Assembly (NCBI GenBank): GCA_963576475.1
Contig: OY754973.1
Span: 11,947,253 to 12,011,252 of the forward strand
Source: Molanna angustata
Taxonomy: Eukaryota; Arthropoda; Insecta; Trichoptera; Molannidae
Direction: 5' to 3'
DNA: 64,000 nucleotides
A program made the position numbers and the translations under genes. Positions 11,131 to 22,145 of this stretch are shown here, one piece after another. Position 1 is the first letter of the stretch, and every line of letters begins with the position of its first letter. Below the pieces are notes generated by a model. That model saw nothing but the letters and a program-made list of their open reading frames with translations, ran no database searches and was not told where the DNA came from.

Positions 11131-11817
11131 ATTCGTGCTCTACCCCATGATTCTAAAATCCTTTTTCTATTGTTTTATTTAAAGTATTTTTTTATTTTGT
11201 TACCAAGCTGTTCATGATTTGACTCTCTTACATATATACCTTGGAAGTTAATTGAAAAAAATTCTGGCATTCTGCGCAAATGATGTGTTTAATTTTTGTT
11301 GGATATATTTATATTTGTTTCGTGTACGGTTTTCTGTTATAAACAAGTGCCTTACATGTTCTTTTAATATCTGTAATATTGCAATTTTCTTACAAAATAT
11401 CTTTAAATCTTGATCTTTTAAATGCTTCTAAAATTTAATGGTAAGATTATATACACCAAATGCACAAATCAGTTTTATTGACATTGACATAAGAAATTAA
11501 TGACTCTATTGAAAACATAAAATTTCCTATAAAGTTGCAAACTACATTTTAAATACTATGCCATCAAACTACATAATTCCCTACCAACCTCACTAAAACC
11601 ACAAAACACATGGTCACAAAACTACAAAAAACACATAACAGCATGGATAAATAACACCGGTTGAGATCATATCAATAACATAATTACAACTTATTAAATA
11701 TAATTAACTTTCACATTTTTTCCTCAATAACAATTAAATATATAAACTTCAATTTAAGAACTTTACACATAATGTACCTATTATTTATGTCACACAACTG
11801 TTCAAATGAACACCTCG
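11131..11817. other. Non-coding stretch, nothing recognised
   Basis: A+T-rich sequence; I see no supported feature. Confidence 0.35.
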
Positions 11818-12110
11818 GCACCAGGAGCGAACCTAGAACCTTCGGACTAGGCAAACCCTGGAAGAAAATTGGAAAATGTCGAAAATTTAATGTTTTTTTT
11901 AGCATCGTTGTTCATTTCAGTGGCCATGAAATATATTTTTAAAATCACATGATCTACAAACGGTTTAAGTATCTATGGTTTGGTCAGTATGGTTGCAATA
12001 AAACAAATAAATATTTTTTTTGAATTTCTTAACATAATATTCATAGGCAAGCCAAGATTTTCGGCTTCTATAAGCAATTCCGCTACTGCTCGGCACAGGA
12101 CTTCCTAGTG
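11818..12110 (+). repeat. Repeat family G, copy 1
   Basis: Matches 13205-13571 at both ends. The left shares CACCAGGAGCGAACCTAGAACC-like sequence and GAAAATTGGAAAATGTCGAA. The right shares AGGCAAGCCAAGATTTTCG, TTCTATAAGC and ATTCCGCTACTG. The end CTAGTGAGGTGTTTAACG resembles the right end of family F, so G and F may be parts of one larger element from which the F body was lost here. Confidence 0.6.
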
Positions 12111-12334
12111 AGGTGTTTAACGTACCCTAGCAATGACATTCTAATTAATAACACACATACACACACGGATAATATGAACACATATAATTTACTTCTAGCT
12201 CTAGTATGTAATTGAATTTCTCTTTGTATTATTAATAAAAATAAATAAATAAATATTTTGAAAATATTCATTACTAGCAAATATGTAGGAAATTACATAC
12301 TTTCAGAAAATGTTGGGGTCTTAAGTAACTTATG
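12111..12334. other. Short non-coding stretch
   Basis: A+T-rich with a small CACACA run; nothing recognised. Confidence 0.3.
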
Positions 12335-12335
12335 C

Positions 12336-12725
12336 ATTCATCATCATCAGTGGCTCCACAGTCCAAGATGGGCCATGGCCACCTCAAGGAATCGTCTCTA
12401 TTGCATCCTATCCATGGCCTTTTCTCTCCAATTTCGCACACCGTCTATCTGAAGGTCCTTCTCGACTCCGTCCATCCATCCTAGTTTCGGCTTTCCCACA
12501 CCTCTTCTTCCCTCCGGACGTGATGTGAGGATTTTTTTTTTTGTGTCTGGTCATCATCTTGCATATGATGCACGTGTCCAAACCAGCGGAGCCTCCCTAT
12601 TTTTATCGTTTGGACGATATTTGGTTCCTTGAATAGGCTCTGTTGTTCATGGTTGCACCCGATTCTCCACGTGCCTTGATCGCAGAGGGTACCGATAATT
12701 TTTCTCAAAATTTTTGCATTAGGGC
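12336..12725 (-). pseudogene. RTE-type LINE C-terminus with GAT tail
   Basis: The minus strand reads IGRLRWFGHVHHMQDDD and, after a frameshift, WMDGVEKDLQIDGVRNW and REKAMDRMQ, then a stop and ATG/GAT repeats (CATCATCATC at about 12340). The same lineage is seen on the plus strand at 59998-60275, where the equivalent block reads WMDGVERDLQIAGV. These WFGHV...GVRNWR blocks are the conserved tail of RTE-like ORF2 proteins. One frameshift and one nonsense codon are visible. An adjacent AGGGCCCGAAATTTCTAG at 12724-12743 may be the edge of another element. Confidence 0.75.
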
Positions 12726-12908
12726 CCGAAATTTCTAGTTACGCCGCTGCCTGAATAGGCAATATTCAATAAGCTACACAATTAACAGTCTTGGTACAAA
12801 TGCGTCATTAAAGCTGATAATCGCATGCAACAATGGATTGAATAATATGGTGTTCTCCAGGGTAGGTTCTCGGTGTTATTGTTGTTACCAATGTCCAAAC
12901 AGTGGCAA

Positions 12909-12994
12909 TATTGCCATTTCGAATTACAATGTTGTCATTTCGAATTACAATGTTGTCATTTCGAATTACAATGTTGTCATTTCGAATTACAATA
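12909..12994. repeat. 21-bp minisatellite, about 4 copies
   Basis: The unit CATTTCGAATTACAATGTTGT is repeated about four times with almost no variation; the first and last copies are slightly degenerate. No coding frame or flanking element explains it. Confidence 0.85.
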
Positions 12995-13204
12995 TTAATT
13001 GATAACCGGCCGATTCGACTTGAATTATATTATTTGTTTTATGTTCCGCATTGACAGCGTCAGTAGGTGTAGGTACATAAATGTACGGTGACTATATATT
13101 CTCGATTTGATGAGTATTTCGATTTTATTTTTAGTTTAGATTTTTGTGTTTTCATAACATTAGTTCTTAAATAATGTATTTTCTACATTAAATAAAGTTT
13201 TCTT

Positions 13205-13571
13205 ACCAGGGGCGTGCCTAGAACCTTTAGACTACGCAAATCCTGAAAGAAAATTGGGAAATGTCGAATATTTAAAGTTTTTTAGCATAAGTTCATCGTT
13301 TCTGCGGCCATGAAAAATATATTTCAACCACATGACAAAATAATATTTACATTTTGTAGCCCTAAAAAGGATCGTATTAATATTTCAATTTACAATCTTG
13401 TAGTATGTTTGCAATGAAACAAAAAACCTAAGGTCTTAAATTAGTAAAATATTTTTTTCTTGAAATGACAGTTTTACTAACCGGTAATTATATATTTTTT
13501 TATTATTTCTTTACACATTATATTTGTAGGCAAGCCAAGATTTTCGACTTCTATAAGCTATTCCGCTACTG
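13205..13571 (+). repeat. Repeat family G, copy 2
   Basis: Second copy of the family at 11818-12110, with an internal expansion of about 75 bp. It abuts family F copy 2 directly after ATTCCGCTACTGG, so F may have inserted at or replaced the right end of G. Confidence 0.6.
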
Positions 13572-14090
13572 GTTTTTACTCCTCACTAACCCAAGGGGAT
13601 ATAGTGGGGAGTTATGTTTTCGCAATTTTAAGGCTATTTTTTATTGCAGATTATCAACTAGTACCTATCATGCTGACATTGTATTCTGAAAGTTTCATCA
13701 CAATGTATCTGTGTGTGTGCTATGTGCTACGTTCTGTGTAGGTACGGTTTGTTGTGTTTATTTTACTGTCGATTATTTTCAAATTTTGCAAATATGTATA
13801 TCTAATACTCGCTTATACCCCATTAAATTTTGAAGGTTACCTGAATAGTACTTCTCAATTTTTTCAAACGTCTAATATTTTAAAGTGACCCCAAGCTCAG
13901 GAAACTTATAATATGATATATTTTCAAATTGGTAAAAAGGCACATCACTTTCAAAGGATGAAATTGAAGAAATATCAAGTTTTTATTAAAAAAAAATTGA
14001 AAAAACTCATTTTATAAAAATATTGAAAAATTTCCATACAAAATGAATACTTTGCGGAGTAACTTGGTAGCGAGTAACTTGGTAGTCGTT
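13572..14090. mobile_element. Terminal-inverted-repeat element, family F copy 2
   Basis: Starts TTTTACTCCTCACTAACCC, then ATATAGTGGGGAGTTATG. The interior matches copy 1 closely. The right end is decayed (GCGGAGTAACTTGGTAG). There is no coding capacity beyond chance frames. Confidence 0.65.
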
Positions 14091-14419
14091 TTTTATATAT
14101 CATGTGAATAATTTGATTAAATATCATCACATATTTCATTGTAAGGTTTTCTTTTCAAAACGATGGTCACCCGAGGACTGCGCATTGAAAATACACGATT
14201 TATAATTGGATATAATTACAGTTGGCTAATCAAACAGTTCGATTTCGATTGCATTTATGTTAAAAATACACAAGCAATCATTCAGTTACAAATAATACAT
14301 TATTTAAAAAGCAATCAAATAAATAATTAATTGAAAATGTTCACTTGAATGTGTTTTGATAAAGCGTAAGATATTTTAAAAAATTTTGAATACTCGAAAG
14401 ATTTTAACCAAACATGCTG
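14091..14419. other. A+T-rich stretch, nothing recognised
   Basis: No supported feature. Confidence 0.35.
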
Positions 14420-14585
14420 TTTATTTATTTTTTAACATTTCCTTATCCCCTGTGCATGCGACGAGTTTATTGCCAAATAGCAATTTCTTCCAACTAATAA
14501 GAGTTTCAAGTCCATAGAACTCTCGTTGATTGGAGGTAAAGAGGAGGCCTCATAGAAACGCCTGAACTGAGAGGTCACGGTTTTA
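14420..14585 (-). repeat. SINE tail with TTATTGCC hairpin, minus strand
   Basis: Read on the minus strand: GTTCTATGGACTTGAAACTC, TTAGTTGGAAGAAATTGC, a short hairpin (14467-14484), then a degraded GTGCA block and an AAATAAATAAAC tail. The body upstream of the hairpin resembles the SINE at 21895-22145 (GCTTCTCTGGGCTGGAAATA, then the same TTAGTTGGAAGAAATTGCC). No B box survives. Confidence 0.55.
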
Positions 14586-14650
14586 ATCTAAACCAACACA
14601 GTTTCAAGTTGAATCCCTGAAATCATTTCATTATTTAAATAGTTGCGTGG

Positions 14651-14669
14651 AATAATAATAATAATAATT
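14651..14669. repeat. AAT microsatellite at element border
   Basis: Six AAT repeats lie immediately at the 5' border of the endonuclease-bearing LINE fragment that follows. Dong-type LINEs are known to insert into TAA repeats, so this may be its target. Confidence 0.7.
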
Positions 14670-15720
14670 ATAAAAAACCATAAACAAATCGACAATCTCC
14701 GCAATTATTTCTAATTAAGTGACATTCATAAGGCAATAACTAAAATAGACTGTTCGTATACACCCCTCAAACTTCAAGACAGAGCCATACAACCACTAAC
14801 ATCAATTGAAAGTAATATAGACAAAATTGAAAAATGGAAAAACAAAGCATTGCACGGCACATTCCCATATCAAATTGATCAACGACATATAGATAAAACA
14901 CTCACCAACGATTGGCTTAAAAGATCCCAAATTTATGCTGAAACTGAAGGATTTATGATAGCGATACAAGATAGAATCATAAAAACTAAAAATTACTCCA
15001 AGCAATTTATTAAAGATACTTCAGTAATAGATGATTCCTGTAGACGATGTAATAAAAACAAAGAAACAATAGAACATATAACTGGCGGATGCTCTGCTCT
15101 TGCACCAACTGAGTATATACATAGATATGATAATGTTTGCAAGCAGACACACATCGCTTTAGCAAAAAAAATATAATTGAATAGATACTCCACCACCTTG
15201 GTTTCAATATTCCTAATTGGCAGTTATTGAAAACAACACGCATAAACTTTATTGGCACAGAGATATAATTACAGATAGATCCAACCTACACAATAGACCC
15301 GATATAACATTGATTGAGAAAGATACAAAACAAACCCATTTAATTGAAATATCTAATCCTAATAAAACAAATTTAGAACAAAAATATACAGAAAAAAATC
15401 AAAAATTCCTCCCACTAACAGAACAGATCAAAACCCAATGGAGACAACATAAAGTTACAATAATACCGTTTATTATATCATCTACAGAAGTTGTACCCAA
15501 AAATATAAATGATTCTATTAAGAAACTTGATCTGCCAAATTTTATAATCACACAGATTCAAAAGAGTGTGATTATAGACACATGCTCGATAGTTCGAAAA
15601 TTTTTGTTATCACCACTATAAATATTATGCATAATAACTAATCAACTTGGAAAATCCTCCGTTGTTTAGTTTTTTTCACCGATTAACCCGTGAAGAGATT
15701 GAATAAAAATAATTATTATA
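14670..15720 (+). pseudogene. C-terminus of LINE with restriction-like endonuclease
   Basis: Two broken frames form the C-terminal part of one ORF. The first (about 14720-15176) contains a zinc-knuckle pattern C-x2-C-x7-H-x4-C (CRRCNKNKETIEHITGGC). The second (15217-15621) contains LYWHRDIITD and HNRPDITLIEKD followed by LIEIS, fitting the PD-(D/E)xK nuclease core of R2/R4/Dong-type elements. It ends IDTCSIVRKFL before a TAA at 15619-15621. Between the halves the correct reading needs a one-base shift in the A-run near 15167 and has two in-frame stops. A short 3' UTR ends A+T-rich near 15720. An AAT repeat lies at the 5' border, as expected for Dong-like target choice. The reverse-transcriptase domain is absent. 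Confidence 0.75.
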
Positions 15721-16589
15721 AGATTTTATTTCAGTTCGTGAGCAGGAGGTGCAATGCAACACAAATCATATCATATATACATCATTTAAAAATAAAGTAT
15801 ACATACAAATAAAAAAAATAACAGAGAGTAAGGTAAGTATAAAGAACAAACAGAAGATAAAAACAAGAAAAGAATAACATATCAATTTATAAAAAAAAAA
15901 ATGATAAATATAAACATAAAATATTGAAATCACTTCAGTCACTGCAAAATTGATACCCATCTTCAGTGGATTAGAGAATCAAGCCACATATCAGCCTCTC
16001 GAACAATAGAATTGCAAGATCTCCACATCCTCATTCTTGCATCAGCTATCTGAATGGAAAGGTCTGACATAAATAAAAAAAAAAGTTGGATATTTCCTCG
16101 CTGTGAATTCCTTTACGGGAAGTACCCCACTAAAGTCGTTCATTTATGTAAAAGGCACATCACGAAAACCGCTTTTAACTTGGGAGTAATTCCGCGTATT
16201 AAAATTAAATTCAGATGCAAGCATGCGATAATACTTCATTTCGAATCGTACTTACAAAAAATATACAGGATTAAAATCGTACCAAATGAAAAATTTGCTT
16301 TTGTAAATTATTAACCAAAAGATTTTTCACGACTAGTAATACACCAATATCAATATTATATAATAACTCACTCATGGCTTCTAGATCAATACATTTTCTT
16401 TGACCCAATGATATTTCTTGGTTATTCTGTTCATTCTCTTTTTATTATATTTTGTTACTACACGAATAAATGAAGTAATCAAAAATCAAATAATTATTAT
16501 GAGAAATTTACTCTTATAATATTTAAAATAGTTATAAAGTACAAATTTAGTTTCGGCATCATATACGACATAATAATTTATATAATATA
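15721..16589. other. A+T-rich stretch, nothing recognised
   Basis: An 86-codon frame at 16054-16314 has no recognisable motif. No repeat match was noticed. Confidence 0.35.
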
Positions 16590-17572
16590 CTAGTTACATA
16601 TAACACATCAGATCCAACTGTCGATAGCGATAGTATGTATAGTTGAATAATAAGATTCCAACTATAAACACATATATCCAAATTATTGAATATTTTAAGA
16701 TATTTTGTTTTCAATACAACACATGTAGGTATGTATGTCAAGATAAGACAGTATGAATGACAGTCCTCTTTTCCTACTCGAAATTTGAAAACAGCATGAT
16801 ATTATGTATGTATGTTTGGAGATTCAGTATCAATCTATTAAGTCTTCTTACATATTGTGTATAGGCGACTGCCATACAAATTGTATGAAGCAATGTCGTC
16901 ACTAAATTCAATTCTTATAAAAAATGTTAAAAAAAATTGAGATGTACTACTACAATATTAATATATACATATAGAAAATTAAATTATTTAGTTGGGGGTT
17001 TTTCGGCTTTTTTCGATATTTTTAAAAACTTTGGAAATATAGGCAGTTAAACACAAAAATTTATCAAATAAAATGTTTTTTAATAAAAAATGTTTGAAAA
17101 ACTGGAATTTTTTTGAAAAAAAAGTTTGAGATGTAATATTTGTCTATAATTATAGCAATTTTCAGCGTTCTAGCTTTCATGATTTTTGAGATACATATAT
17201 TGAAAAATAAAGTAAAAATTCAAAGGTGATAACCCCTGACTGAAGCAAAATTCAAAATTCCGAGTATAAAAAATTTGTAGGCCTATTATTGTTTATATAT
17301 TCTGAAATTTCGGGGTCTGTAAATTGAGCGGATCAAAAGTTATAAGGGACACACACACACAACACACACAGACATACTAAATGTTCTACTCCGAATTCCG
17401 AGTAAATTCTTATATGGAACATATTATATGCTGCGAAGCCTTTAAGTTGGTTTTTTTTGACTTTAAAGTTTGAAAAACCGTGAAAATAAAGACGCTGTAT
17501 ACTCTCGCGTATCCTGGCTTGAAACATTGTCGATCTGTTAAGAGAACAAAGTTCTCTTAAACAAATTGGATA
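16590..17572 (+). mobile_element. Repeat family A, copy 1
   Basis: About 0.98 kb, matching 54988-56037 and 56278-57340 along its whole length. It begins CTAGTTACATATAACACATC and then ATCCAACTGTCGA (16612-16624), the inner terminal motif of the family. It ends with the small hairpin GAGAACAAAGTTCTC and a decayed inverse of that motif (AAATTGGAT). Shared interior landmarks are GGCGACTGCC, ATTGTATGAAGCAATGTCG, TTTTTCGGCTTTTTTCGATA, AACCCCTGACTGAA and a CA-rich run at about 17340-17371. There is no transposase frame, so it is probably a non-autonomous DNA transposon. Confidence 0.75.
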
Positions 17573-17957
17573 AATACTTATACTAATATAACTACATTTT
17601 ATCAATATAACAATCAAAAGGAAAGGAAACGGAGAGGATGAGAAGTGATCAAAAAAGATGGTGTATGGGATGAGATGTGCGTTGGTTAGTGAATAGAGAG
17701 GAAGAGTGAGCGTTTAAGGCGAGATAATATGAAGGTTGGAAGTGATGGGGCAGTTCTAATGTCCAATGCTAAATTGTTCCATAACCGGGCAGAATTAATT
17801 GTAAAGGAAGATGAATAATATTCAGTAACGTTAGGTGGGATGGCGAGGGTTCTTTCTTCTCTTGACCGAAGTGGGAGTCCATGAGAGGTCAACGGTTGGA
17901 ATCTTTCCCTCAGATATGAGGGGGCAGTATATTTGATGGAATTAAACGCCTCTCTTG
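17573..17957 (-). pseudogene. LINE ORF2 extreme C-terminus
   Basis: The minus strand has an open frame reading FNSIKYTAPSYLRERF, LPLRSREERTLAIPP, SSSFTINSARLWNNLALD and FILSRLKRSL before the stop at 17686. The block S-[SF]-T-x-[NS]-x-x-R-L-W-N-x-L is the hallmark of the end of many jockey- and CR1-type ORF2 proteins. No upstream reverse transcriptase is present. The 3' UTR would run left to about 17573, abutting family A copy 1. Confidence 0.65.
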
Positions 17958-18070
17958 TTTTTTTACCTACTTATTTTTAATTGTCCGTACGTACACGAAA
18001 CCTATGAGTTGGTAAGAACGAATATTGTATCAAATCGTAAGAAGTTCTGCAATGTAAAAAAAATATTATA

Positions 18071-18900
18071 TACTAGTAAAACCCGGCAGACGTTGTCCTG
18101 CCTGTAAATATATAAAAATGGTTGATCGGTTTGTTTCCTTTTTATTATTTAACATTCATATCTAGATTCGCTAATTATAATTCCGTATTTTTTTCCCTTC
18201 CATCCCTACAGTCCCTTCCGTCCGTATGCATTCATTCATTTATAATTTTATTTAATTATGCAAACATATATACTTGATCCTTTACCATTATACCAGTTTT
18301 ATATAATATACCATTTTTATATAATATACTATTTTTTTTATTATTTTTTGATTAATGTATTTATTTATTTATTTCTTTATTCATTTATTTACTTATTCGA
18401 TCATTGATTTATTTATTTATATGGTAATTTTTTTTTAATATTTCTGTATTTATTTATTCGATTCATGATTTATTTATATGTTATTTTTTTTATTTTAAAA
18501 TTTCTTGCAATACCAAATAGATAATTTTATCGATTACTTTTGTGCGAGAAGTACAATAATTGAATTAAATTTCCAATACGCTTTTTGCTATGCGCTGAGC
18601 GAATCCCTAAAATTCAATAACAATCCCAAATATATATTTTTTATTGTGTGAGATATAAAAAAAAATAAAAATTTAAATCTTCTCGTGTGCGCGCTGAACA
18701 AACCCACTCAGAATCAATTCAAAAGTAACTTTTTTTTTCAATTTTTTTTGTAAGATATCGAATAAATAAATAAATAAATTATAATACATAAATCTTCTCC
18801 GGAATGAGCTGAACAATATCCCAAAGTTTCATCGCAATCGGTTGGTTGGTTTGGGAGTTCATCGGACACATACAAATATACGTAAATCCATTTTTATGGA
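18071..18900 (+). mobile_element. Repeat family B (ACCCGGCAGACG end)
   Basis: The left end is CTAGTAAAACCCGGCAGACG followed by TTGTCCTGCC; the right end is TTCATCGCAATCGGTTGG, then GGGAGTTCATCGGACACA and AAATCCATTTTTATGG. A minus-strand partial copy lies at 56055-56205 and keeps the ACCCGGCAGACGTTGTCCTG end and a GACGGAAGGGAAAAAAA block. The interior (about 18330-18520) is an impure ATTT/TTTA-rich stretch. Elements with such ends are widespread in insects and non-coding. The superfamily is not clear to me. Confidence 0.55.
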
Positions 18901-19320
18901 ACCTACCACGTTCAGTTCACTATAACCTTGTTTATTTCACCAAAGACATTATGTCACAAGTAGGTACCAAGGCGACGCTACAAAGCCAAGTACTAAATGC
19001 ATCGCTTTAAAGCGAAAAAAAAGGAATCAAAAAACAAAGAAAATTATATCCAGAAACGCTAAGAAGTGAGATGAAAACATTTTCTATGGAACAAAGGAGT
19101 AGTTTCAGCTTTCTATTGTAGACCCGATGTTTGGAAGAATTTTACTCTTTTTTGTGCTGTGTAATACCCTATAGTACTTTTGCTACGGAATTATTTCATT
19201 TGAATTCAACTTGTAAATTTAATTAGTTCAACTTTCAATGTTTTAAAAGATAACTTATAACTTTTAAATGATAATAAGGGAGGTACTCTTCCGTTTTGTG
19301 AATGCCAGCTCACACATATA
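18901..19320. other. Non-coding stretch, nothing recognised
   Basis: A+T-rich sequence without supported features. Confidence 0.35.
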
Positions 19321-19382
19321 CTTTAGGTTAGGTTATGTTATATTATGTTAGGTTTAGTTAGGTTACAGAACGTTTGGTTAGG
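19321..19382. repeat. Short degenerate GGTTA / TTAGG-like run
   Basis: TTTAGGTTAGGTTATGTTAT, then ATTATGTTAGGTTTAGTTAGG and TTGGTTAGG. The run resembles the insect telomere repeat TTAGG but is short and irregular. Runs of this kind are common inside insect chromosomes. Confidence 0.5.
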
Positions 19383-19978
19383 AAAAGTTGGACTCCGATA
19401 ATTCAGAAATTATGCAGAGAGCAAAATGCTTTCCTCACCATACATTTATGTGCGTTCATGAAGAGTAGGTACCTAACAATAATTAAACATAACAATTATT
19501 TAAAATTTTCAAAGGACTTTTCTAGGTGAAACTCATAGAACTCATATGCCATATAACAAAACGCTTAAGTATACGTTTTAATTTATTGTTTTTTTTAAGG
19601 CACAACAAAATGAACTAATGAGAGACATTTAATAAACACACAATGAAACAAAAACCTGAGTGTTTTATTATACGTAATAATTGAAAAGTATATAAATGGA
19701 TGATTGTATTTTCATATCGTAATTTACCAGGTTGTTTGGTTTAAACTCGGTATTGTGTATGTGTCTGTGTAGCTACATATGCTATTCTGACAATTATTAT
19801 AGGGGCGGGGACCTTTACGAAAATTGACATTCCAAAGAGAATGGTAATAAAATTAAACAATTGATGGGGCGGTTCTAATTTCACCTTTGTATTCAACAAT
19901 ATATCATTGTAAATTACAAATAAAATATATTAATAATTTTAATGTTTTCTCGTTAACACAGTGGAAGTTCAAAATTAC
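19383..19978. other. Non-coding stretch, nothing recognised
   Basis: A+T-rich; no feature supported. Confidence 0.35.
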
Positions 19979-20046
19979 AAAATAGAAGGTTTTATTTTAA
20001 TAATTAAATAACACAGTTTTAATCCACAATGAGTTTATATTTTTAA

Positions 20047-20090
20047 TGCCTAAGCGCTTTCATTGGGCTCAGCCAGCATCATCAGAGGCA
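20047..20090 (-). ncRNA. Hammerhead-like motif, left arm
   Basis: Mirror image of the motif at 20229-20272. It differs at one position in stem II (CCCAAT instead of CCCAGT before GAAA), which breaks one stem pair. Core CTGATGA, GAAA and the stem I halves TGCCT/AGGCA are intact. Confidence 0.45.
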
Positions 20091-20228
20091 AAATTCAAAC
20101 TAAATACAAAATTAAAACAAAATGTTACACAGCAAATGGGGGTGCGTGAGGTTTGAGGGAGATAGGGGGGGGGGTCGGACCATTTGCTATGTAACATTTT
20201 GTTTCAATTTTGTATTTAGTTTGAATTT

Positions 20229-20272
20229 TGCCTCTGATGATGCTGGCTGAGCCCAGTGAAAGCGCTTAGGCA
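20229..20272 (+). ncRNA. Hammerhead-like motif, right arm
   Basis: In order: stem I 5' half TGCCT (20229-20233), core CTGATGA (20234-20240), stem II GCTGG/CCAGT with loop CTGAGC, core GAAA (20258-20261), GCGC (20262-20265), TT (20266-20267) and stem I 3' half AGGCA (20268-20272). AGCGCT around stem III is self-complementary, as in minimal type-I hammerheads that act as dimers. Predicted cleavage would fall after 20267 (NUH = CUU). One extra T sits between CTGATGA and stem II, which is unusual. Activity is untested. Confidence 0.5.
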
Positions 20273-20344
20273 TTAAAAATATAAACTCATTGTGGATTAA
20301 AACTGTGTTATTTAATTATCAAAATAAAACCTTCTATTTTATAA

Positions 20345-21480
20345 AATATATTAATATAATTCACATTATGTATTTTGACACTGTAGTTAGTTAATTATTT
20401 GATATCACTTAATTTTATCGGAATCAAAAATTTTCGACTAAAACTATATTTTTTAACAATTTCATTATTAATAAATGTAATATTTTATAAAAAAGAATAT
20501 AATTAAATAATTTTGTATTATATTTAATGACAGTAAATATGTGATTTATTTTTTTATATGGTAACTATCAAAACAGCAAGTTGTTTTGAAAAGATAATTT
20601 GAAAATCTTTAAGCATAGTTAAATGGATTAAAAACTTCAATATCTAATGGTTCTATTTGTGTATTGTTCAGCTACGAATTAATAAAGAAAACGCATATAT
20701 TTCAGTTTTTTTTACGCATATAATTTGTTTAAAAGTGGTTTTGTTTCATTTGAATTTGTTGAAAACAAGCGGGGCGTAATACCAAATGTACGGAATGTTT
20801 TATAAACACTGAACTGCGGTTGTTAATTTAAAATTATGACTTTTGTTGGTAACTTCGTTTTAATATTTAATACAGATGTATAAGGTGAATGTATGTACCT
20901 TAGAATATAAGAAGAAGAGGTGAGTTAAAGGAACGGAGAGCTTTTATCTCTCACAATAATATACATTACAATGAACAGAAATACCGTGGAATATTTTGTT
21001 GAACAAAATGAATTCAACTTACTTCTTCTTGTATCACCCAGCGTTGAATACAAAGAGTCGTAGTGAAGATCTGTTATGTGCCAGAAGAAACCTGAAAAGA
21101 ATAAAAGTTTCATTACAATGTATGTATGCAAGAGAGAGGAAAACTCGAGAACAAGTAAGAATTCACATATTAAATTATAAAAGATATGTTACAAATAATG
21201 TTTATTCACTGTATCAATAAGAAAAATTTCAAATATGCTGTAAAATACATATTTTGCATATATGACATGGATGATTAGTCTTAAAAAAAAAGATTTTTTT
21301 TCGTAAACTTTATTAGCCTCGTCACAAATTTCATACATATATAGCTTAGTACCTTTCTTATGTAGTTTTCAACAAAACGTGATTCCTTTAAATAAATAAC
21401 TTTTCTTCTCCAAAAAGACTTCCAAAGAAAAACGTTATTTATGAGAAATGTACTGTTATACAAATGATATAATGTAATAA
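20345..21480. other. A+T-rich stretch, nothing recognised
   Basis: Short frames at 20925-21220 and 21281-21463 carry no motif. No repeat match was noticed. Confidence 0.35.
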
Positions 21481-21894
21481 ATTTTTACAACAGTTAAGTA
21501 TCACAGCAAGGGCGATTTCCGCGAAAACGGGGAATTTCACTAGATATGGATATATGGCCCCTTTTGGGTGCACTCTAGTGACGAAACAGTTAGTCTTACA
21601 AAAAAAATGTTTTACAAGAAATATAGTAAATTTTGTCTACTTTAATTCTGTCTTCAATGATTTGTCGAAAAACGCATATTTTTTGCGATATAGACCGAAA
21701 ACTGAAAAAAGTGCCAAAATTTCGTCAAAAAGTGCCCAAAAAACAAAGTTCCGGGCAAAATTTTTGCCCGCAAACTTCAAATTCGTGTTCAGCGACCCAA
21801 AAACCATAAAGGGTGAGAAAATAAAAACTACAGCGAAATTTGCGTCTGAAAATCCTAATATGCCTGGCCTATAACAATATTTTTAGATGTGGAT
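21481..21894. other. Unassigned segment with a 106-codon frame
   Basis: The segment is compositionally distinct: CGATTTCCGCGAAAACGGGG, GAAAAACGCAT and GGGCAAAATTTTTGCCCG (a perfect short palindrome near 21752-21769). The frame at 21554-21874 is Lys-rich and matches no family I know. The segment may be part of a repeat, but no second copy is in this window. Confidence 0.3.
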
Positions 21895-22145
21895 GTACAT
21901 AATAATAATAATAATAATAATAAGCACTTCCTTGCACCCTGTGCAAGTGGCGAGTTTATTGCCGTATGGCAATTTCTTCCAACTAACCAGTATTTCCAGC
22001 CCAGAGAAGCAACATTTGCGTGAGAAAGAATTTTAAATAAATTTCTCCTCTGCTGGGAATCGAACCCAGGACGCCCGCACACAAACCAAATGGCTTACCA
22101 AAAGTTATACACACCCGCACACCTGTCGCTGGTTACCTCACATTG
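21895..22145 (-). mobile_element. tRNA-derived SINE with LINE-type hairpin tail
   Basis: Read on the minus strand: a tRNA-like head including a good RNA polymerase III B box, GGTTCGATTCC (22056-22066); a body (GCTTCTCTGGGCTGGAAATA); then TTAGTTGGAAGAAATTGCC with the hairpin ATTGCC/GGCAAT (21958-21973); a second hairpin CTTGCAC/GTGCAAG (21931-21947); and an ATT-repeat tail (21901-21922). The A box is degraded. The same hairpin tail occurs at 14420-14585, 22815-22925, 28815-28905, 43440-43560 and 62869-62925, where several sit behind LINE-like AAAT tails. The SINE therefore appears to borrow the 3' end recognised by a LINE reverse transcriptase. Confidence 0.75.

Larger units (their letters stand above)
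19979..20340. mobile_element. 161-bp-arm foldback with hammerhead-like motifs
   Basis: The left arm, 19979-20139, and the right arm, 20180-20340, are nearly perfect inverted copies of equal length. They are separated by a 40-bp G-rich spacer (20140-20179). Each arm contains a type-I hammerhead-ribozyme-like motif: 20229-20272 on the plus strand and 20047-20090 on the minus strand. Hammerhead motifs of this minimal kind are known from Penelope-like elements and retrozymes, so a relation to such elements is inferred. No GIY-YIG endonuclease or reverse-transcriptase frame is nearby. Confidence 0.8.

Noticed and set aside
12909..12994. CRISPR-like repeats
   Set aside because: Uninterrupted 21-bp minisatellite without spacers.
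19321..19382. Interstitial telomere repeat
   Set aside because: TTAGG-like units are few and irregular; such runs are common in insect DNA.
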